Assembly (NCBI GenBank): GCA_963205275.1
Contig: CAUJIH010000052.1
Span: forward strand, 1 to 45,781
Direction of reading: 5' to 3'
From: Verrucomicrobiota bacterium
GTDB taxonomy: Bacteria; Verrucomicrobiota; Verrucomicrobiia; Verrucomicrobiales; DEV007
Length of the DNA: 45,781 nucleotides
Position numbers and translations under genes: made by a program. The notes beneath the pieces are model-generated. The model was not told the DNA's origin, did no database searches, and was given only the letters and a program-made list of their open reading frames with translations. Positions 14,969 through 23,693 of the stretch are shown piece after piece (position 1 is the stretch's first letter; every line of letters starts with the position of its first letter).

Positions 14969-15027
14969 TGGAGTCGTAAGCGTCGACCGCTTGCAGTGAG
15001 GGGATTTGCCTCTTAGTTTTTCTGCTC

Positions 15028-16455
15028 ATGACAGGAGCGGAGAAAGTGGGGGAATGGGATTCTCCTGCGATAGCAGAGGACTCGAATCCGACAGTGAACC
15101 GTGGAATGATGTTCTTCACGGTGGCGCTGGCTCTGATGATGATGTCGTTGGATTCGACCATCGTGGCGACCATTCTCAAGGAACTGCAGCACAGTCTGGA
15201 CACATCGGTGAGTTGGGCTGCGTGGACGATGACGGCATACTCGCTGGGGTTCATGATCATGCTGCCGATCACGGGTCGCCTAGGCGATAGTTTTGGGCGG
15301 AGGCGAGTGTTTGTTGCTTCGGTGTTGCTGTTTTCGGTCGCCTCTCTGCTGTGCGGGTTTGCTCACAGTATTACGAGCTTGATTCTGCTACGGATGCTCC
15401 AGGCGATGGGAGGAGCTGGTTTTACTCCCTCGGCCACGGGAATCATCGTGGATCATTTCGGGAAATCTCGAGATAAGGCAGTGGGGCTGTTTGGTAGCAT
15501 TTTCCCTATCGGTGCGATGATCGGCCCCATCGTAGGAGGGGTGATGGTTCACTGGCTGAACTGGCGCTGGGCTTTCTTCATGAATGTCCCGATCGGAATC
15601 GTGATCTTGCTGCTGACGTTGCGAGTGATCCCTGCGGATGCAAAGCGGAAGGATCCGGAATCCGCTCGACTCGACTATGGGGGCATGATTCTGCTAGGAC
15701 TGTCGATTTTTCTCAGTATGCTGGCAGCGAGTGAACTGACGGAGCCGGGTCAGCATCTAAGTTCACCTCTCGTAGCGATTCCGGGTCTAGTCGGAATCGC
15801 TTGTCTCATCAGCTTCGCTTTTCATATTCGTCGAAGCGCTCAGCCCTTTATCAAGCCACAGCTGATCCTCGGGCGTGGCTTTGGCGCGGTGAATCTGGTG
15901 AATATGCTGCTGGGAGGTGCGGTTTTAGGGATGGTGTCGCTGGTGCCGCTCTATGCGACCAATCGCTATGGGATCAACGTTCTGGGTGCCGGGACTCTAC
16001 TGATCCCTCAGGGGATCGCAGCTATCATATTTTCTCTGTTGGGAACGGCGATCTTGAGACGTAGTGGACAGCGTATGCCGATTCTGATCGGCGGAATTAC
16101 TTGCATCATCGGTTTGCTCCTGCTGGCGATGACCCCGCCGTTGGGGCTGAGTCCTTGGCAATGGTTGGCTTTCGCGACTTTCATCATCGGTAGTGGTATC
16201 GGCGGAGCGAATCCCGCCAGCCGGAATGCGGGGCTGGAACTTGCCCCCGAGCACTCGGGGACGCAAGCGGCGCTGCGATCACTCTTCATGCAGACGGGGG
16301 CGATCATCATCGTGACTGTGACGACGGCTCTGCTCGCCACGGCGGGCAATGGTGGGGGAGCGATGCAGGAGCGTGTGATTCTGCTCTTCGCGTTCTTTCT
16401 CGTGCCTTGTCTTGGGCTTGTAAAGTTCGTGCCCGAGCATCACGGAGCGTGGTGA
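15028..16455 (+). CDS. MFS transporter, DHA2 drug:H+ antiporter type
   Basis: The 475-residue protein has the 14-helix layout of EmrB/QacA transporters. It shows the helix-1 motif LDSTIVAT and motif A in loop 2-3 (GRLGDSFGRRRVF). Motif C-like glycines and prolines follow in helix 5 (GAMIGPIVGG) with NWRWAFFMNVPIG. The soluble N-terminus of about 25 residues is not a signal peptide. The protein would export lipophilic toxic compounds at the expense of the proton gradient. No membrane-fusion (EmrA) or outer-membrane partner gene is adjacent, so single-component operation or a partner elsewhere must be assumed. Confidence 0.92.
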   Translation: MTGAEKVGEWDSPAIAEDSNPTVNRGMMFFTVALALMMMSLDSTIVATILKELQHSLDTSVSWAAWTMTAYSLGFMIMLPITGRLGDSFGRRRVFVASVLLFSVASLLCGFAHSITSLILLRMLQAMGGAGFTPSATGIIVDHFGKSRDKAVGLFGSIFPIGAMIGPIVGGVMVHWLNWRWAFFMNVPIGIVILLLTLRVIPADAKRKDPESARLDYGGMILLGLSIFLSMLAASELTEPGQHLSSPLVAIPGLVGIACLISFAFHIRRSAQPFIKPQLILGRGFGAVNLVNMLLGGAVLGMVSLVPLYATNRYGINVLGAGTLLIPQGIAAIIFSLLGTAILRRSGQRMPILIGGITCIIGLLLLAMTPPLGLSPWQWLAFATFIIGSGIGGANPASRNAGLELAPEHSGTQAALRSLFMQTGAIIIVTVTTALLATAGNGGGAMQERVILLFAFFLVPCLGLVKFVPEHHGAW

Positions 16456-16524
16456 AGTGAGGGCAAAGTGCAACTGGTTCGGTGATCAGTGCAACGAATT
16501 CTGTATGACATGGTTTCAGAGAGT

Positions 16525-17358
16525 ATGAAACGATTTCTTTTAGCTCTGTGCCTCTGTTTCGCAGCTTCCGAACTATTAGCGAATCCATCGCCGACGGGCG
16601 AACTTCTGCTTCGTTGGAAAGTTGATTCGAAGCCACGGGTTGGTCTCGTATATGTCCCTGTCTGTGCACTGGATCAACCGACGCCGGTTATTTTCGCTTG
16701 GCATGGACATGGGGGCACGATGAAGCACGCTGCAGAAACATTTGGCTATCACAAGCTCTGGCCGGAAGCGATCTGCGTGTATCTGCAGGGACTCAAGACG
16801 CCCGGACGTCTCACCGACCCTGAGGGAAAGAAAACCGGATGGCAGGGGAGGGCGGGGGAGCAGGAGGATCGCGATCTGAAGCTTTTTGATACGGTTTTAG
16901 CTCAGCTCCGGCGTGACTATAAAATCGATGATCGCCGTATCTATAGCACGGGACACTCGAATGGCGGAGGATTTACCTACCTGCTCTGGGCAGAGCGAGG
17001 TGATGTGTTCGCTGCGGTGGCCCCATCGTCGGCGATACTACCACCTGCAGCGACGGGGCGGATAGATTTTTCCCGTCTGAAGCCGAAACCTGTGCTGCAT
17101 GTGGCGGGTCAAGCCGATCCGCTGGTGAAATTCGCATGGCAGAGCTTGCTCATTCAGCGCTTGCGTGAAGTCAACCAATGCGGCGAAGCTCGTCCGTGGG
17201 GAGACTCGGATCTCTGCACCGAATACACTTCGTCCATTGGGAGTCCGACGATCACTTATATCCACCCTGGCGGACACAAGTTTCCCGAGGCTGCGCCTGC
17301 ATTGATCGTAAAATTTTTCAAGGAGCAGGTCCGACCTGAGTTTGGTAGCGTTCCGTGA
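16525..17358 (+). CDS. Secreted alpha/beta-hydrolase, PHB-depolymerase/LpqC-like esterase
   Basis: The start is set at the ATG at 16525, which opens a signal peptide (MKRFLLALCLCFAASELLA). The open frame extends 12 codons upstream without signal character. The mature protein shows WHGHGGT (oxyanion region), the nucleophile elbow GHSNGG, the acid region GQADPLV and the C-terminal His in HPGGHKFP, a complete catalytic triad. The architecture matches the PHB depolymerase/feruloyl-esterase-like LpqC family (esterase_PHB). The substrate may be a polymer ester or acylated glycan. It is the last of three plus-strand genes and converges on the pilus-like genes. Confidence 0.85.
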   Translation: MKRFLLALCLCFAASELLANPSPTGELLLRWKVDSKPRVGLVYVPVCALDQPTPVIFAWHGHGGTMKHAAETFGYHKLWPEAICVYLQGLKTPGRLTDPEGKKTGWQGRAGEQEDRDLKLFDTVLAQLRRDYKIDDRRIYSTGHSNGGGFTYLLWAERGDVFAAVAPSSAILPPAATGRIDFSRLKPKPVLHVAGQADPLVKFAWQSLLIQRLREVNQCGEARPWGDSDLCTEYTSSIGSPTITYIHPGGHKFPEAAPALIVKFFKEQVRPEFGSVP

Positions 17359-17362
17359 GCAC

Positions 17363-17449
17363 TTAGTCGCGGATGGGAGACAGGATGGAAATTCTCTCGT
17401 GCCCGTTACACTGATCGATTTGGCAGATCAGTTTCCTATACTCATCCAT
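17363..17449 (-). CDS. Possible 28-residue ORF behind the PilO/GspM-like gene
   Basis: An ATG at 17449, 12 bp past the stop of the PilO/GspM-like gene, opens 28 codons (MDEYRKLICQIDQCNGHERI and on). It is preceded by GGAGAAG, which would be a rare Shine-Dalgarno in this window. It is too short to assign. It may be a small protein coupled to the pilus-like genes, or chance. Confidence 0.2.
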   Translation of the reverse strand: MDEYRKLICQIDQCNGHERISILSPIRD

Positions 17450-17461
17450 CTTCTCCGGGCT

Positions 17462-18124
17462 TCACGGATTCGGTGTTGACGACGCTGGCGAGGGACGATC
17501 CAGGGACGCACCCGCAGGCTCCATATCCGTCTCCACAGTAGGGTTGGTCGGCTGGTCTCCCGGATCTGCCGTCGGGACTTGGCTCTCTGGCTTGAACCAC
17601 CGGGCGATGGTGATCGAGCAGATCGCCTGAGGTTCGATTTCTCGCGAACGGGTATCGAGCTTGAGTTCGAGTTCTTTGATTACCTGGAATTTACTCGGTG
17701 CTTGGAGGGTCGTCAGCCAGTCCAAAACGGCGGTTTCTGCTCCTGCGATCTCTAGGCGTACCGCAACTTCAGTATAAAATGTGCCTTTTACGACATCCTG
17801 CAGGCTTTGCTGATTGATGCGCAGCTTGCGGTTGAAGACCTCATCCTGCATGGTCTGGATCATATCGCCTTGCAGTTTTCCTATAGTCGCTCCACCCGTA
17901 TTGGGCAGATTCTTTTCGATCCATTGATCGCGTGCTTCTGCTCGCGGCGCTTCTTCCGCCCACATCTCCTGATCGGCGAGCGTGCTCTCTAGCTCTTTAA
18001 TCTTGGCATCACTTCCTCGCAGCACTCGCATCGCAGCCCGCGCTCCGAAGCCTGTCACGACGAAGAAGATCACGGCCACGCATAGGCCCAGCATCCACTT
18101 TTCTCTACTGCTCAGTTCCCTCAT
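17462..18124 (-). CDS. PilO/GspM-like inner-membrane assembly protein
   Basis: The 220-residue bitopic protein has a short basic cytoplasmic start (MRELSSREKWM), one membrane helix (LGLCVAVIFFVVTGFGARAAM, residues about 12-32) and a helical coiled-coil segment. A ferredoxin-like periplasmic domain and a Pro/Thr-rich tail of some 35 residues follow. This is the layout of PilO or GspM, which hold type IV pilus or type II secretion platforms. Its start overlaps the stop of the PilN/GspL-like gene by 20 bp, so the two are translated together. Sequence identity to known members is too low to choose between pilus and secretion. No ATPase, prepilin or secretin gene is in the window. Confidence 0.65.
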   Translation of the reverse strand: MRELSSREKWMLGLCVAVIFFVVTGFGARAAMRVLRGSDAKIKELESTLADQEMWAEEAPRAEARDQWIEKNLPNTGGATIGKLQGDMIQTMQDEVFNRKLRINQQSLQDVVKGTFYTEVAVRLEIAGAETAVLDWLTTLQAPSKFQVIKELELKLDTRSREIEPQAICSITIARWFKPESQVPTADPGDQPTNPTVETDMEPAGASLDRPSPASSTPNP

Positions 18125-19346
18125 GTTTCAGTTTGCCCACGATCTCAAAGGTGGCTGTATTATTTTTCTCCATTCGAGGATTCGGCATGCTCCATTCATA
18201 GGAGCGGAAGGCTTCCATGTTCCGAAGATCCTCGACGAGCTGGTTCGCCAGTTGCACATCGCGGGCCTGTCCGCGCACTCGAATGTCGCGACCAGAGGTG
18301 CGATATTCTCGGATGACGACTCCGCTGCCCGGTAAAGCGGAAGTGAGGCGACTCAACTGCACGACGGGAAACAGCGATTTGTCGAAGGACGGTTGTAGTG
18401 CTTGCCATCGCTGTTCCGCCTGGCGGATGCGCTCAACGTCTGGTTCGGCTAGGGCGACACTACGTTCTAGCATTTCGATCCTGTGTTGAGTCATTCGCGA
18501 TTTTTTCCAAACCCAAGTTCCGAGTAGGGTGTATGTGATGAGAACCAGAATGGCGATGGTCAGATTGCGAAAAAGAGCACGACGACGATGACGAAAGGCT
18601 GTGACTTCTGGAGGAAGAAGACGAACTCGAACCTCCGCCCCCGATGGAAAACGCGGAGTCGCCGTGCGGACGGGAATGGACATCTTCTCTCGAAAGGCCG
18701 ATAGGGAGGCCTCGCTGAGGTCATTGAGCAGGAGTACCAGTTCTGTAGGTGTGTAGTCACCGATGACGCTTTCTCCTTTCAGTCCGAGAAAGATCAGGTT
18801 GATCTCGGTGGCCAGATCCTTGGCCGTTTCTGGCGAGCTACTCAAAACCTGCGTGTGGATCGGGCGAGCATTGAGAAAAATCGCTAGGGCTAGACGTCCC
18901 TGCTCTTTCCACACCACAGCGGAGAGATTACGCTGAGAGTTTTTCTGCCCTCCGGTTACGTGGTCCGCATGGAGCAGGGCAGTGGTCGTGTAGCCGCCTG
19001 CTGTGGGCAGGATGGATGCGGTGGAGAGATCAGGAGCGACCCTCACCGAAAATAGATCGCCGGAGTCGTCATGATCGAGTTGGTCGTAGTCGATCAGAGG
19101 CGTTCCTCTTCCCGAGAGTCCCCGTTTATCGACTTGGGCCAGAATCATATCTTGCTGGAGAGAGGGATCGGCGGGAGGCAGAAGCGTCGCGAAAGTCGAG
19201 ACGGCGGAGACGGGCAGGGCGACGATCACATCCCGTCGGTCTCCGGCGACTGCTCGGAGCTCCGCTTGGTGATCGATTTCTCGTCCGCCGGAAAGCAGCG
19301 TCCAGCCCTGGTCGGCAGAGGGAATGGCAAGAATACTGGAAGACAT
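18105..19346 (-). CDS. PilN/GspL-like protein with cytoplasmic domain
   Basis: The start is set at the ATG at 19346 (MSSSILAIPSADQGWTLL). The frame extends 26 codons further but that part is dissimilar. The first 240 residues form a cytoplasmic part resembling the actin-like domain of GspL or PilM (ALPVSAVSTFATLLPP). A single helix follows (LTIAILVLITYTLLGTWVW), then a coiled coil and a periplasmic ferredoxin-like fold (GSGVVIREYRTSGRDIRVRG). This combination is GspL-like, or a PilM-PilN fusion. It overlaps the PilO/GspM-like gene downstream, giving the classical L-M or N-O pair of a pseudopilus platform. Attribution is from architecture and context. Confidence 0.65.
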   Translation of the reverse strand: MSSSILAIPSADQGWTLLSGGREIDHQAELRAVAGDRRDVIVALPVSAVSTFATLLPPADPSLQQDMILAQVDKRGLSGRGTPLIDYDQLDHDDSGDLFSVRVAPDLSTASILPTAGGYTTTALLHADHVTGGQKNSQRNLSAVVWKEQGRLALAIFLNARPIHTQVLSSSPETAKDLATEINLIFLGLKGESVIGDYTPTELVLLLNDLSEASLSAFREKMSIPVRTATPRFPSGAEVRVRLLPPEVTAFRHRRRALFRNLTIAILVLITYTLLGTWVWKKSRMTQHRIEMLERSVALAEPDVERIRQAEQRWQALQPSFDKSLFPVVQLSRLTSALPGSGVVIREYRTSGRDIRVRGQARDVQLANQLVEDLRNMEAFRSYEWSMPNPRMEKNNTATFEIVGKLKHEGTEQ

Positions 19347-19493
19347 GAATGAAAGAAAATGAGCCGAAATGGGAAGGGGGAGATGAGTCGAAAACGATGG
19401 GTGCTTAACGATGTTTGAACCCACTCGGATCAGAAAAGTTTTTCAGATTCCCGCCGTCAGGGCTATGAGAATCTTTTCCGCTGATGCGCTAGA

Positions 19494-20628
19494 TCAGATT
19501 TCGTCTCTAGATTCACCCGCCACATGGCCACGCAGTTTGGCTTCGATGAAAGAGTCGAGTTCTCCATCCATCACGGCTTGGACATTACTTGTTTCACAGC
19601 CCGTTCTATGATCTTTCACCATCTGATAGGGCTGGAATACGTAAGAACGAATCTGACTGCCGAAACCGATCTCCCCTTTCTCTCCATACACGCGCTCCAT
19701 TTCCGAGCGCTTCTTGTCCTCCTCGATCTGCAGGAGTTTGGCTTTGAGAATCTTGAGTGCCAGATCTCGATTCTTGTGCTGGCTGCGTTCTATCGTGCAG
19801 CGGACCATAAGCCCGGTGGGGAGGTGACGCATCAGCACGCCAGTTTCGACTTTGTTCACATTTTGCCCGCCTTTACCTCCAGAGCGCATGGTCGTGATCT
19901 CCAAGTCTTTTTCATCAACCTCTAGTTGTGGTTCCTCTTCCAGATCAGGGGTGACATCGACGCTGGCAAAGGATGTGTGTCGCCGCGCTTGGGAGTCGAA
20001 AGGAGAAATTCGCACCAGACGGTGGACGCCACGTTCACAATTCAGATAACCATAGGCATTTTCACCCTCGATGCGTAGAGTTGCTCCACGGATTCCAGCT
20101 TCTTCTCCGTCCTGAACATCGATCATTTCCACCTTGTAGCCCTGCTCGGCCCCCCATCGCTGATACATCCGCAGGAGCATGTCGGTCCAGTCACAGGCTT
20201 CCGTGCCGCCTGCGCCGGAATGCAGAGTCAAGAAAGCGCCATCGTGATCATGAGGTCCACTCAGCAGAGTCTGTAGTTCAATCTTGTCGAGCGCAGCTTC
20301 GATTCCATTCACTTCGGTGAGCACTTCTTCCGCAGCTGAGTCTTGGTCTTCATCCAGCGCCATCTCGATCAGCACCGGCAGATCTGAGAGTCGAGTGGTA
20401 ATTTCGTTCAGCGGAAGGATGCTCTTTTTGAGAGTGGCGACTTCTGCCATTTTCGCCTGTGCTCGAACTTTATCTTCCCAGAACTCGGGAAGATTCATTT
20501 CTAATTCGATCGCTTCGAGCTGTGCCTGGAGACGAGGGAAGTCAAAGATACCGCCTCAGCTCGGACAACCGAGCCTGAAGGGACTCCGTAGCGATGGCTT
20601 GGAGTTTTTCTCGGATGACTTCGTTCAT
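19494..20628 (-). CDS. prfB: Peptide chain release factor 2 (programmed +1 frameshift)
   Basis: RF2 terminates translation at UGA and UAA. The main frame carries the peptide-anticodon SPF inside a shortened region and the GGQ motif in TMRSGGKGGQNVNKVETG. The true start is the ATG at 20628. The first 28 codons (MNEVIREKLQAIATESLQAR and on to RRYL) end at a UGA (20544-20542). Reading must then slip +1 at CTT to continue LDFPRLQAQLEAIELEMNLP. The complete product is 377 residues; taking an internal ATG would give only 334 and lose the first helix of domain 1. The gene is divergent from recO and upstream of the pilus-like genes, with 147 bp between. Confidence 0.95.
20541..20556 (-). promoter_or_regulatory. 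RF2 autoregulatory +1 frameshift site
   Basis: The minus strand reads AGGCGGTATCTTTGAC: a purine-rich Shine-Dalgarno-like AGGCGG, a three-base gap, the slippery CTT and the UGA-C stop context. It is one base from the E. coli AGGGGGTATCTTTGAC. When RF2 is scarce the ribosome slips +1 and makes more RF2. Confidence 0.93.
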
Positions 20629-20753
20629 GGCGGGGCATAGAGTTCTCACACTTCCAGAAAAGCGCAAGTCTCTGGCGAGGTTTTCTCGATTATTTTCCCA
20701 TTGTCATGTTTCAGCGCCCACAGCGATGCTTCTTCAGGTAGGATTCTGTAGAA

Positions 20754-21311
20754 ATGAAGGCACGAGGCACACTAATCCAGCGCACTCTCCTGACGGAGAC
20801 CAGCGTGATCGCACACTGGTGTACTCGCGAGCACGGGATCATTCGGACTGTGGCAAAGGGTGCCCGGCGTCCGAAGAGTCCCTTCGCGGGGCGACTCGAT
20901 CTCTTCTATCGGTGCGAGCTAGAGATCGTGACTGCGAGAAAAGGCGATCTGCACGTCCTCAGCGATCTTCAGGTGAGTGATCCTCGTATCGGTCTGAGGA
21001 GAAATTATCTGCAGATTCTCGCGGCTTCGTATTTCGTGAAATGGATCTCTCTGGCGGCTGAGGAGGGAACGCCGCTGACGGAGATGGCTGATCTGCTGGA
21101 ACGAGCGCTGGATTATCTTAGTGAAAAAGATGTCGATCTGCGTGCCGTCCTGCATTTTGAGAAAAGGCTTGCGACTCTGCTGGGGGTCGTGGAACTGGGG
21201 ATCGAGCCTAACCGCTGTCTAGCCCGCCATGTAGGACGCGTGCCGAATCATCGTGAGGAGCTGATCGACCGCCTCCGTGGATCCTCTGATTCGAATGCTC
21301 TCGAACCATAG
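20754..21311 (+). CDS. recO: DNA repair protein RecO, short form
   Basis: RecO anneals ssDNA and loads RecA with RecR. The 185-residue protein starts MKARGTLIQRTLLTETSVIA and shows the OB-fold motif typical of RecO (HGIIRTVAKGARRPKSPFAG), then LDLFYRCELEIVTARKGDL. The helical domain contains AASYFVKWISLAAEEGTPL and LLERALDYL. The usual C-terminal four-Cys zinc finger is absent and the chain ends soon after GIEPNRCLARHVG, making it about 50 residues shorter than E. coli RecO. The start is the only ATG preserving the OB fold. It is divergent from prfB. Confidence 0.88.
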   Translation: MKARGTLIQRTLLTETSVIAHWCTREHGIIRTVAKGARRPKSPFAGRLDLFYRCELEIVTARKGDLHVLSDLQVSDPRIGLRRNYLQILAASYFVKWISLAAEEGTPLTEMADLLERALDYLSEKDVDLRAVLHFEKRLATLLGVVELGIEPNRCLARHVGRVPNHREELIDRLRGSSDSNALEP

Positions 21312-21369
21312 ACGAAAGCTACAAAAATTCCTTTTGCACTTGTGAAATTTCGCCTAGTATGCGGCATCT

Positions 21370-22299
21370 ATGAATATGAACCGTCGCTCCCTGCTGGCTG
21401 GAGCCTTTGGGCTTAGCATCGTTCCTATTTCTTCGTTGTTCGCTGTTTCTGAACCATACACGCGTTCTGGAAAAGGACTTAAAGTCGGTTTGGCCGCGTA
21501 TTCCTTTCGCAACTACTTTGAGTGGGCGCGCGGGAAGAAGAATGCCGCATATCAACCGGGAGAGAAAGCGATGGACATGGTGAAATTCATCGACTACTGC
21601 GCTGCGCGGGGAATCCATGGGGCGGAACTGACCAGCTATTACTTCGATCCAGCAGCTACGACAGCAGACTTTCAGGCGATTCATCGTCATGCACAGGAGA
21701 AAGGGATCGCCGTTTCCGGCACGGCGATTGCTAATAACTTCTCTTACCCCATCGGATCGACAGAGCAGAAAGAACAGATCGCCTATGTCCGGGAATGGGT
21801 GGATAATTCTGCCGCGATGGGGGCCCCTCACATCCGCGTTTTCGCCGGGAAACACCCGAAAGGAGTTGAACCCGAGCAAGCTGAGGAAAACGCGTCGAAA
21901 TCTCTGGCCGAGGCTGCTGCGTATGCGGGAGAAAAGAAAATTTATCTAGGAATCGAGAATCACGATAGTATCTCCAATTCCGCTCGTCTGCTGCGCATCG
22001 TACGGGCTGTTGAGAGTCCCTGGGTCTGCGTGAATCTGGATACTGGCAACTTTATCGGAGATGATGTCTATGCCGAAATTGCGGCTGCTGTTCCTTATGC
22101 CATGAATGTTCAGGTGAAAACGGAAATCCGTGCTGGAGCAGACGGGAAGGGGCGAGCACCCGCCGATCTGGAGAGAATCGTGAAAATTCTGAAGGACGGC
22201 GGCTATGAAGGCTTCGTGACTTTGGAGTTCGAAGAAGACGCCGATCCCTACGAGCGTGTTCCGGTGGTTCTGGAGCAACTGCTCAAGCTATGCGCCTGA
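21370..22299 (+). CDS. Exported sugar phosphate isomerase/epimerase-like TIM barrel
   Basis: The N-terminus MNMNRRSLLAGAFGLSIVPI is a Tat-type signal with the pair NRRSLL. The barrel belongs to the AP-endonuclease family 2 (xylose isomerase-like). GLAAYSFRNYF forms strand 1, and the metal-site residues are seen as Glu in LGIENHD, Asp in NLDTGNF and Glu in VTLEFEED. Such exported members are common in PVC bacteria and work on sugars or inositols, often with Gfo/Idh/MocA enzymes. The exact reaction is not deducible. The downstream membrane protein gene begins 31 bp after the stop. Confidence 0.83.
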   Translation: MNMNRRSLLAGAFGLSIVPISSLFAVSEPYTRSGKGLKVGLAAYSFRNYFEWARGKKNAAYQPGEKAMDMVKFIDYCAARGIHGAELTSYYFDPAATTADFQAIHRHAQEKGIAVSGTAIANNFSYPIGSTEQKEQIAYVREWVDNSAAMGAPHIRVFAGKHPKGVEPEQAEENASKSLAEAAAYAGEKKIYLGIENHDSISNSARLLRIVRAVESPWVCVNLDTGNFIGDDVYAEIAAAVPYAMNVQVKTEIRAGADGKGRAPADLERIVKILKDGGYEGFVTLEFEEDADPYERVPVVLEQLLKLCA

Positions 22300-22330
22300 G
22301 CCGAACATTTGGGCAAACGATCATTGTTGG

Positions 22331-23215
22331 ATGAGGGACCTACTCCGGAATAGCGCCTATCTCTTGGCGGCGATTCCGGCCTTCTTCCTTCCTGTCGCCT
22401 ATCTGATCATGATCGGCTGGCTGGTGGTCTACGGACTACCCGCTGTCTATCGCGGAGATGCGATGCCGGAACCCCAGTCATGGTTCTACACAGCTTCCTG
22501 GTATGGTTTTCACGCCCTGATGATTCAGTGGCCGATTTATCTGATTTGGGCGCTCATCACGCGCCGTCTCACCTGGCGACTAAAATGGCTATGGAGTGGA
22601 ATTTTGCTGATTTTCAGCGTGTTTGGTATTCCGTGGTTTCTTTCGGCGATGTATCGTTACGCAGAGGCAGAGGATCCGATCCGGCTCATGCGCAATCGAG
22701 CTGCTAGGCGATTCTTTGCGAAAGGAATCGTCCGGGTGATGCCGCCTCCCGTTCACCTGCATTCCGATCTGCCCGTAGAGTATCGACAGGTGCGCTTCCG
22801 TTGCTCGAAACAAACCGTGCCGGAAGAGTTTTACGTCGTCACCGCCTGGAATCCTCAAGGAGTTCGGACGGAGATACCGGCCAATCTCATCGCAGACGAG
22901 CATTTACGTAGTGAGATCGAGCGGGCTGGAATGCATCCTTTTCCCGTCACCGGCGGCAGTGCTGACTTTGAGCACGCTGAACCGGGATACGGAATCGTCT
23001 GCCAGCGAAATGAAGCATTGCTCCTAGCTCGACGCTTTCGACAACAGGCCTTTTACGAAGTGGCAGAGGGGCAAGTGTATTTGGTATCCGTTCTCGACGG
23101 GCATCTCCCCGGTGATTATATCGGAGCATGGGCCGATCTGGTCACCGTGGAAGCCGATCATCATCCTGCTCCGGACCGCAAAGCAGAGTCGGACGATCTC
23201 GGTGTTCCGTCGTAG
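22331..23215 (+). CDS. Membrane protein with C-terminal DUF3293 domain
   Basis: The start is placed at the ATG at 22331 (MRDLLRNSAYLLAAIPAF), because the longer frame would overlap the isomerase gene. Three hydrophobic helices (about residues 10-35, 58-78 and 86-106) precede a soluble domain. That domain carries the DUF3293 pattern: VVTAWNPQG (about 169-177), then NLIADEHLRSEIERAG, PVTGGSADFEHAEPGYGIV, and ARRFRQQAFYEVAEGQVYLV. DUF3293 is a small domain of unknown function normally found alone, so fusion to a membrane anchor is unusual. The 294-residue protein ends in a charged tail. Confidence 0.7.
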   Translation: MRDLLRNSAYLLAAIPAFFLPVAYLIMIGWLVVYGLPAVYRGDAMPEPQSWFYTASWYGFHALMIQWPIYLIWALITRRLTWRLKWLWSGILLIFSVFGIPWFLSAMYRYAEAEDPIRLMRNRAARRFFAKGIVRVMPPPVHLHSDLPVEYRQVRFRCSKQTVPEEFYVVTAWNPQGVRTEIPANLIADEHLRSEIERAGMHPFPVTGGSADFEHAEPGYGIVCQRNEALLLARRFRQQAFYEVAEGQVYLVSVLDGHLPGDYIGAWADLVTVEADHHPAPDRKAESDDLGVPS

Positions 23216-23217
23216 AA

Positions 23218-23514
23218 TCAGTTCGAGCCGAGATCGCGGCGTTTTCGTCGTCCAGATCCGGGAGGAGTTCGATGCTCCCCGAAGTATTTTTCACTGCGAT
23301 AGCGCAGCCAGACGCGTAGAACCTGGGGGATTTGCTCTCTTTGGACATCGTCCAATCGCTCATACAGGTCTAGCGCCCGAGTCCGTTCGAGTCGGCAGGC
23401 GTGATTGTTATGTGCATCCCAATAGCTCCGGGCGACGCGAATTCTCCGCGCTGTTTCTTTCACCAACTCCTTGCCACTCAGTTCATCGTCCGGTTTTCTC
23501 TTCGCTGGCATCAC
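23218..23514 (-). CDS. Small basic protein of unknown function
   Basis: I do not recognise this 98-residue protein. It has regular helical character with charged and aromatic residues: ELVKETARRIRVARSYWDAHNN, then ACRLERTRALDLYERLDDVQR and VLRVWLRYRSEKYFGEH. It ends in a basic tail. It has no signal or membrane segment. The stop lies 2 bp from the stop of the convergent DUF3293 gene. Codon-like composition and helix periodicity favour a real gene over the plus-strand alternative frames. Either of two adjacent ATGs (23514, 23511) could be the start. Confidence 0.55.
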   Translation of the reverse strand: MMPAKRKPDDELSGKELVKETARRIRVARSYWDAHNNHACRLERTRALDLYERLDDVQREQIPQVLRVWLRYRSEKYFGEHRTPPGSGRRKRRDLGSN

Positions 23515-23693
23515 TAATCGGATATTATCTATGAGTGGAAGGAGGAGTTAAAAGATGGATTCAACAATGAAGCTTGAAATGATCGTGACTGGTCCGAGGG
23601 TTGACTGCGACCTGAATTCAGACTGAATCGTCCGTTCCGAATTCTCTTCTGTCGGTTTGTCTTTTCATTGTATTCATTCTTATACTCGGAATT

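Noticed and set aside
20626..20640. Frameshift in prfB as sequencing error or pseudogene
   Set aside because: The site matches the conserved RF2 programmed frameshift almost base for base, so it is regulation and not damage.
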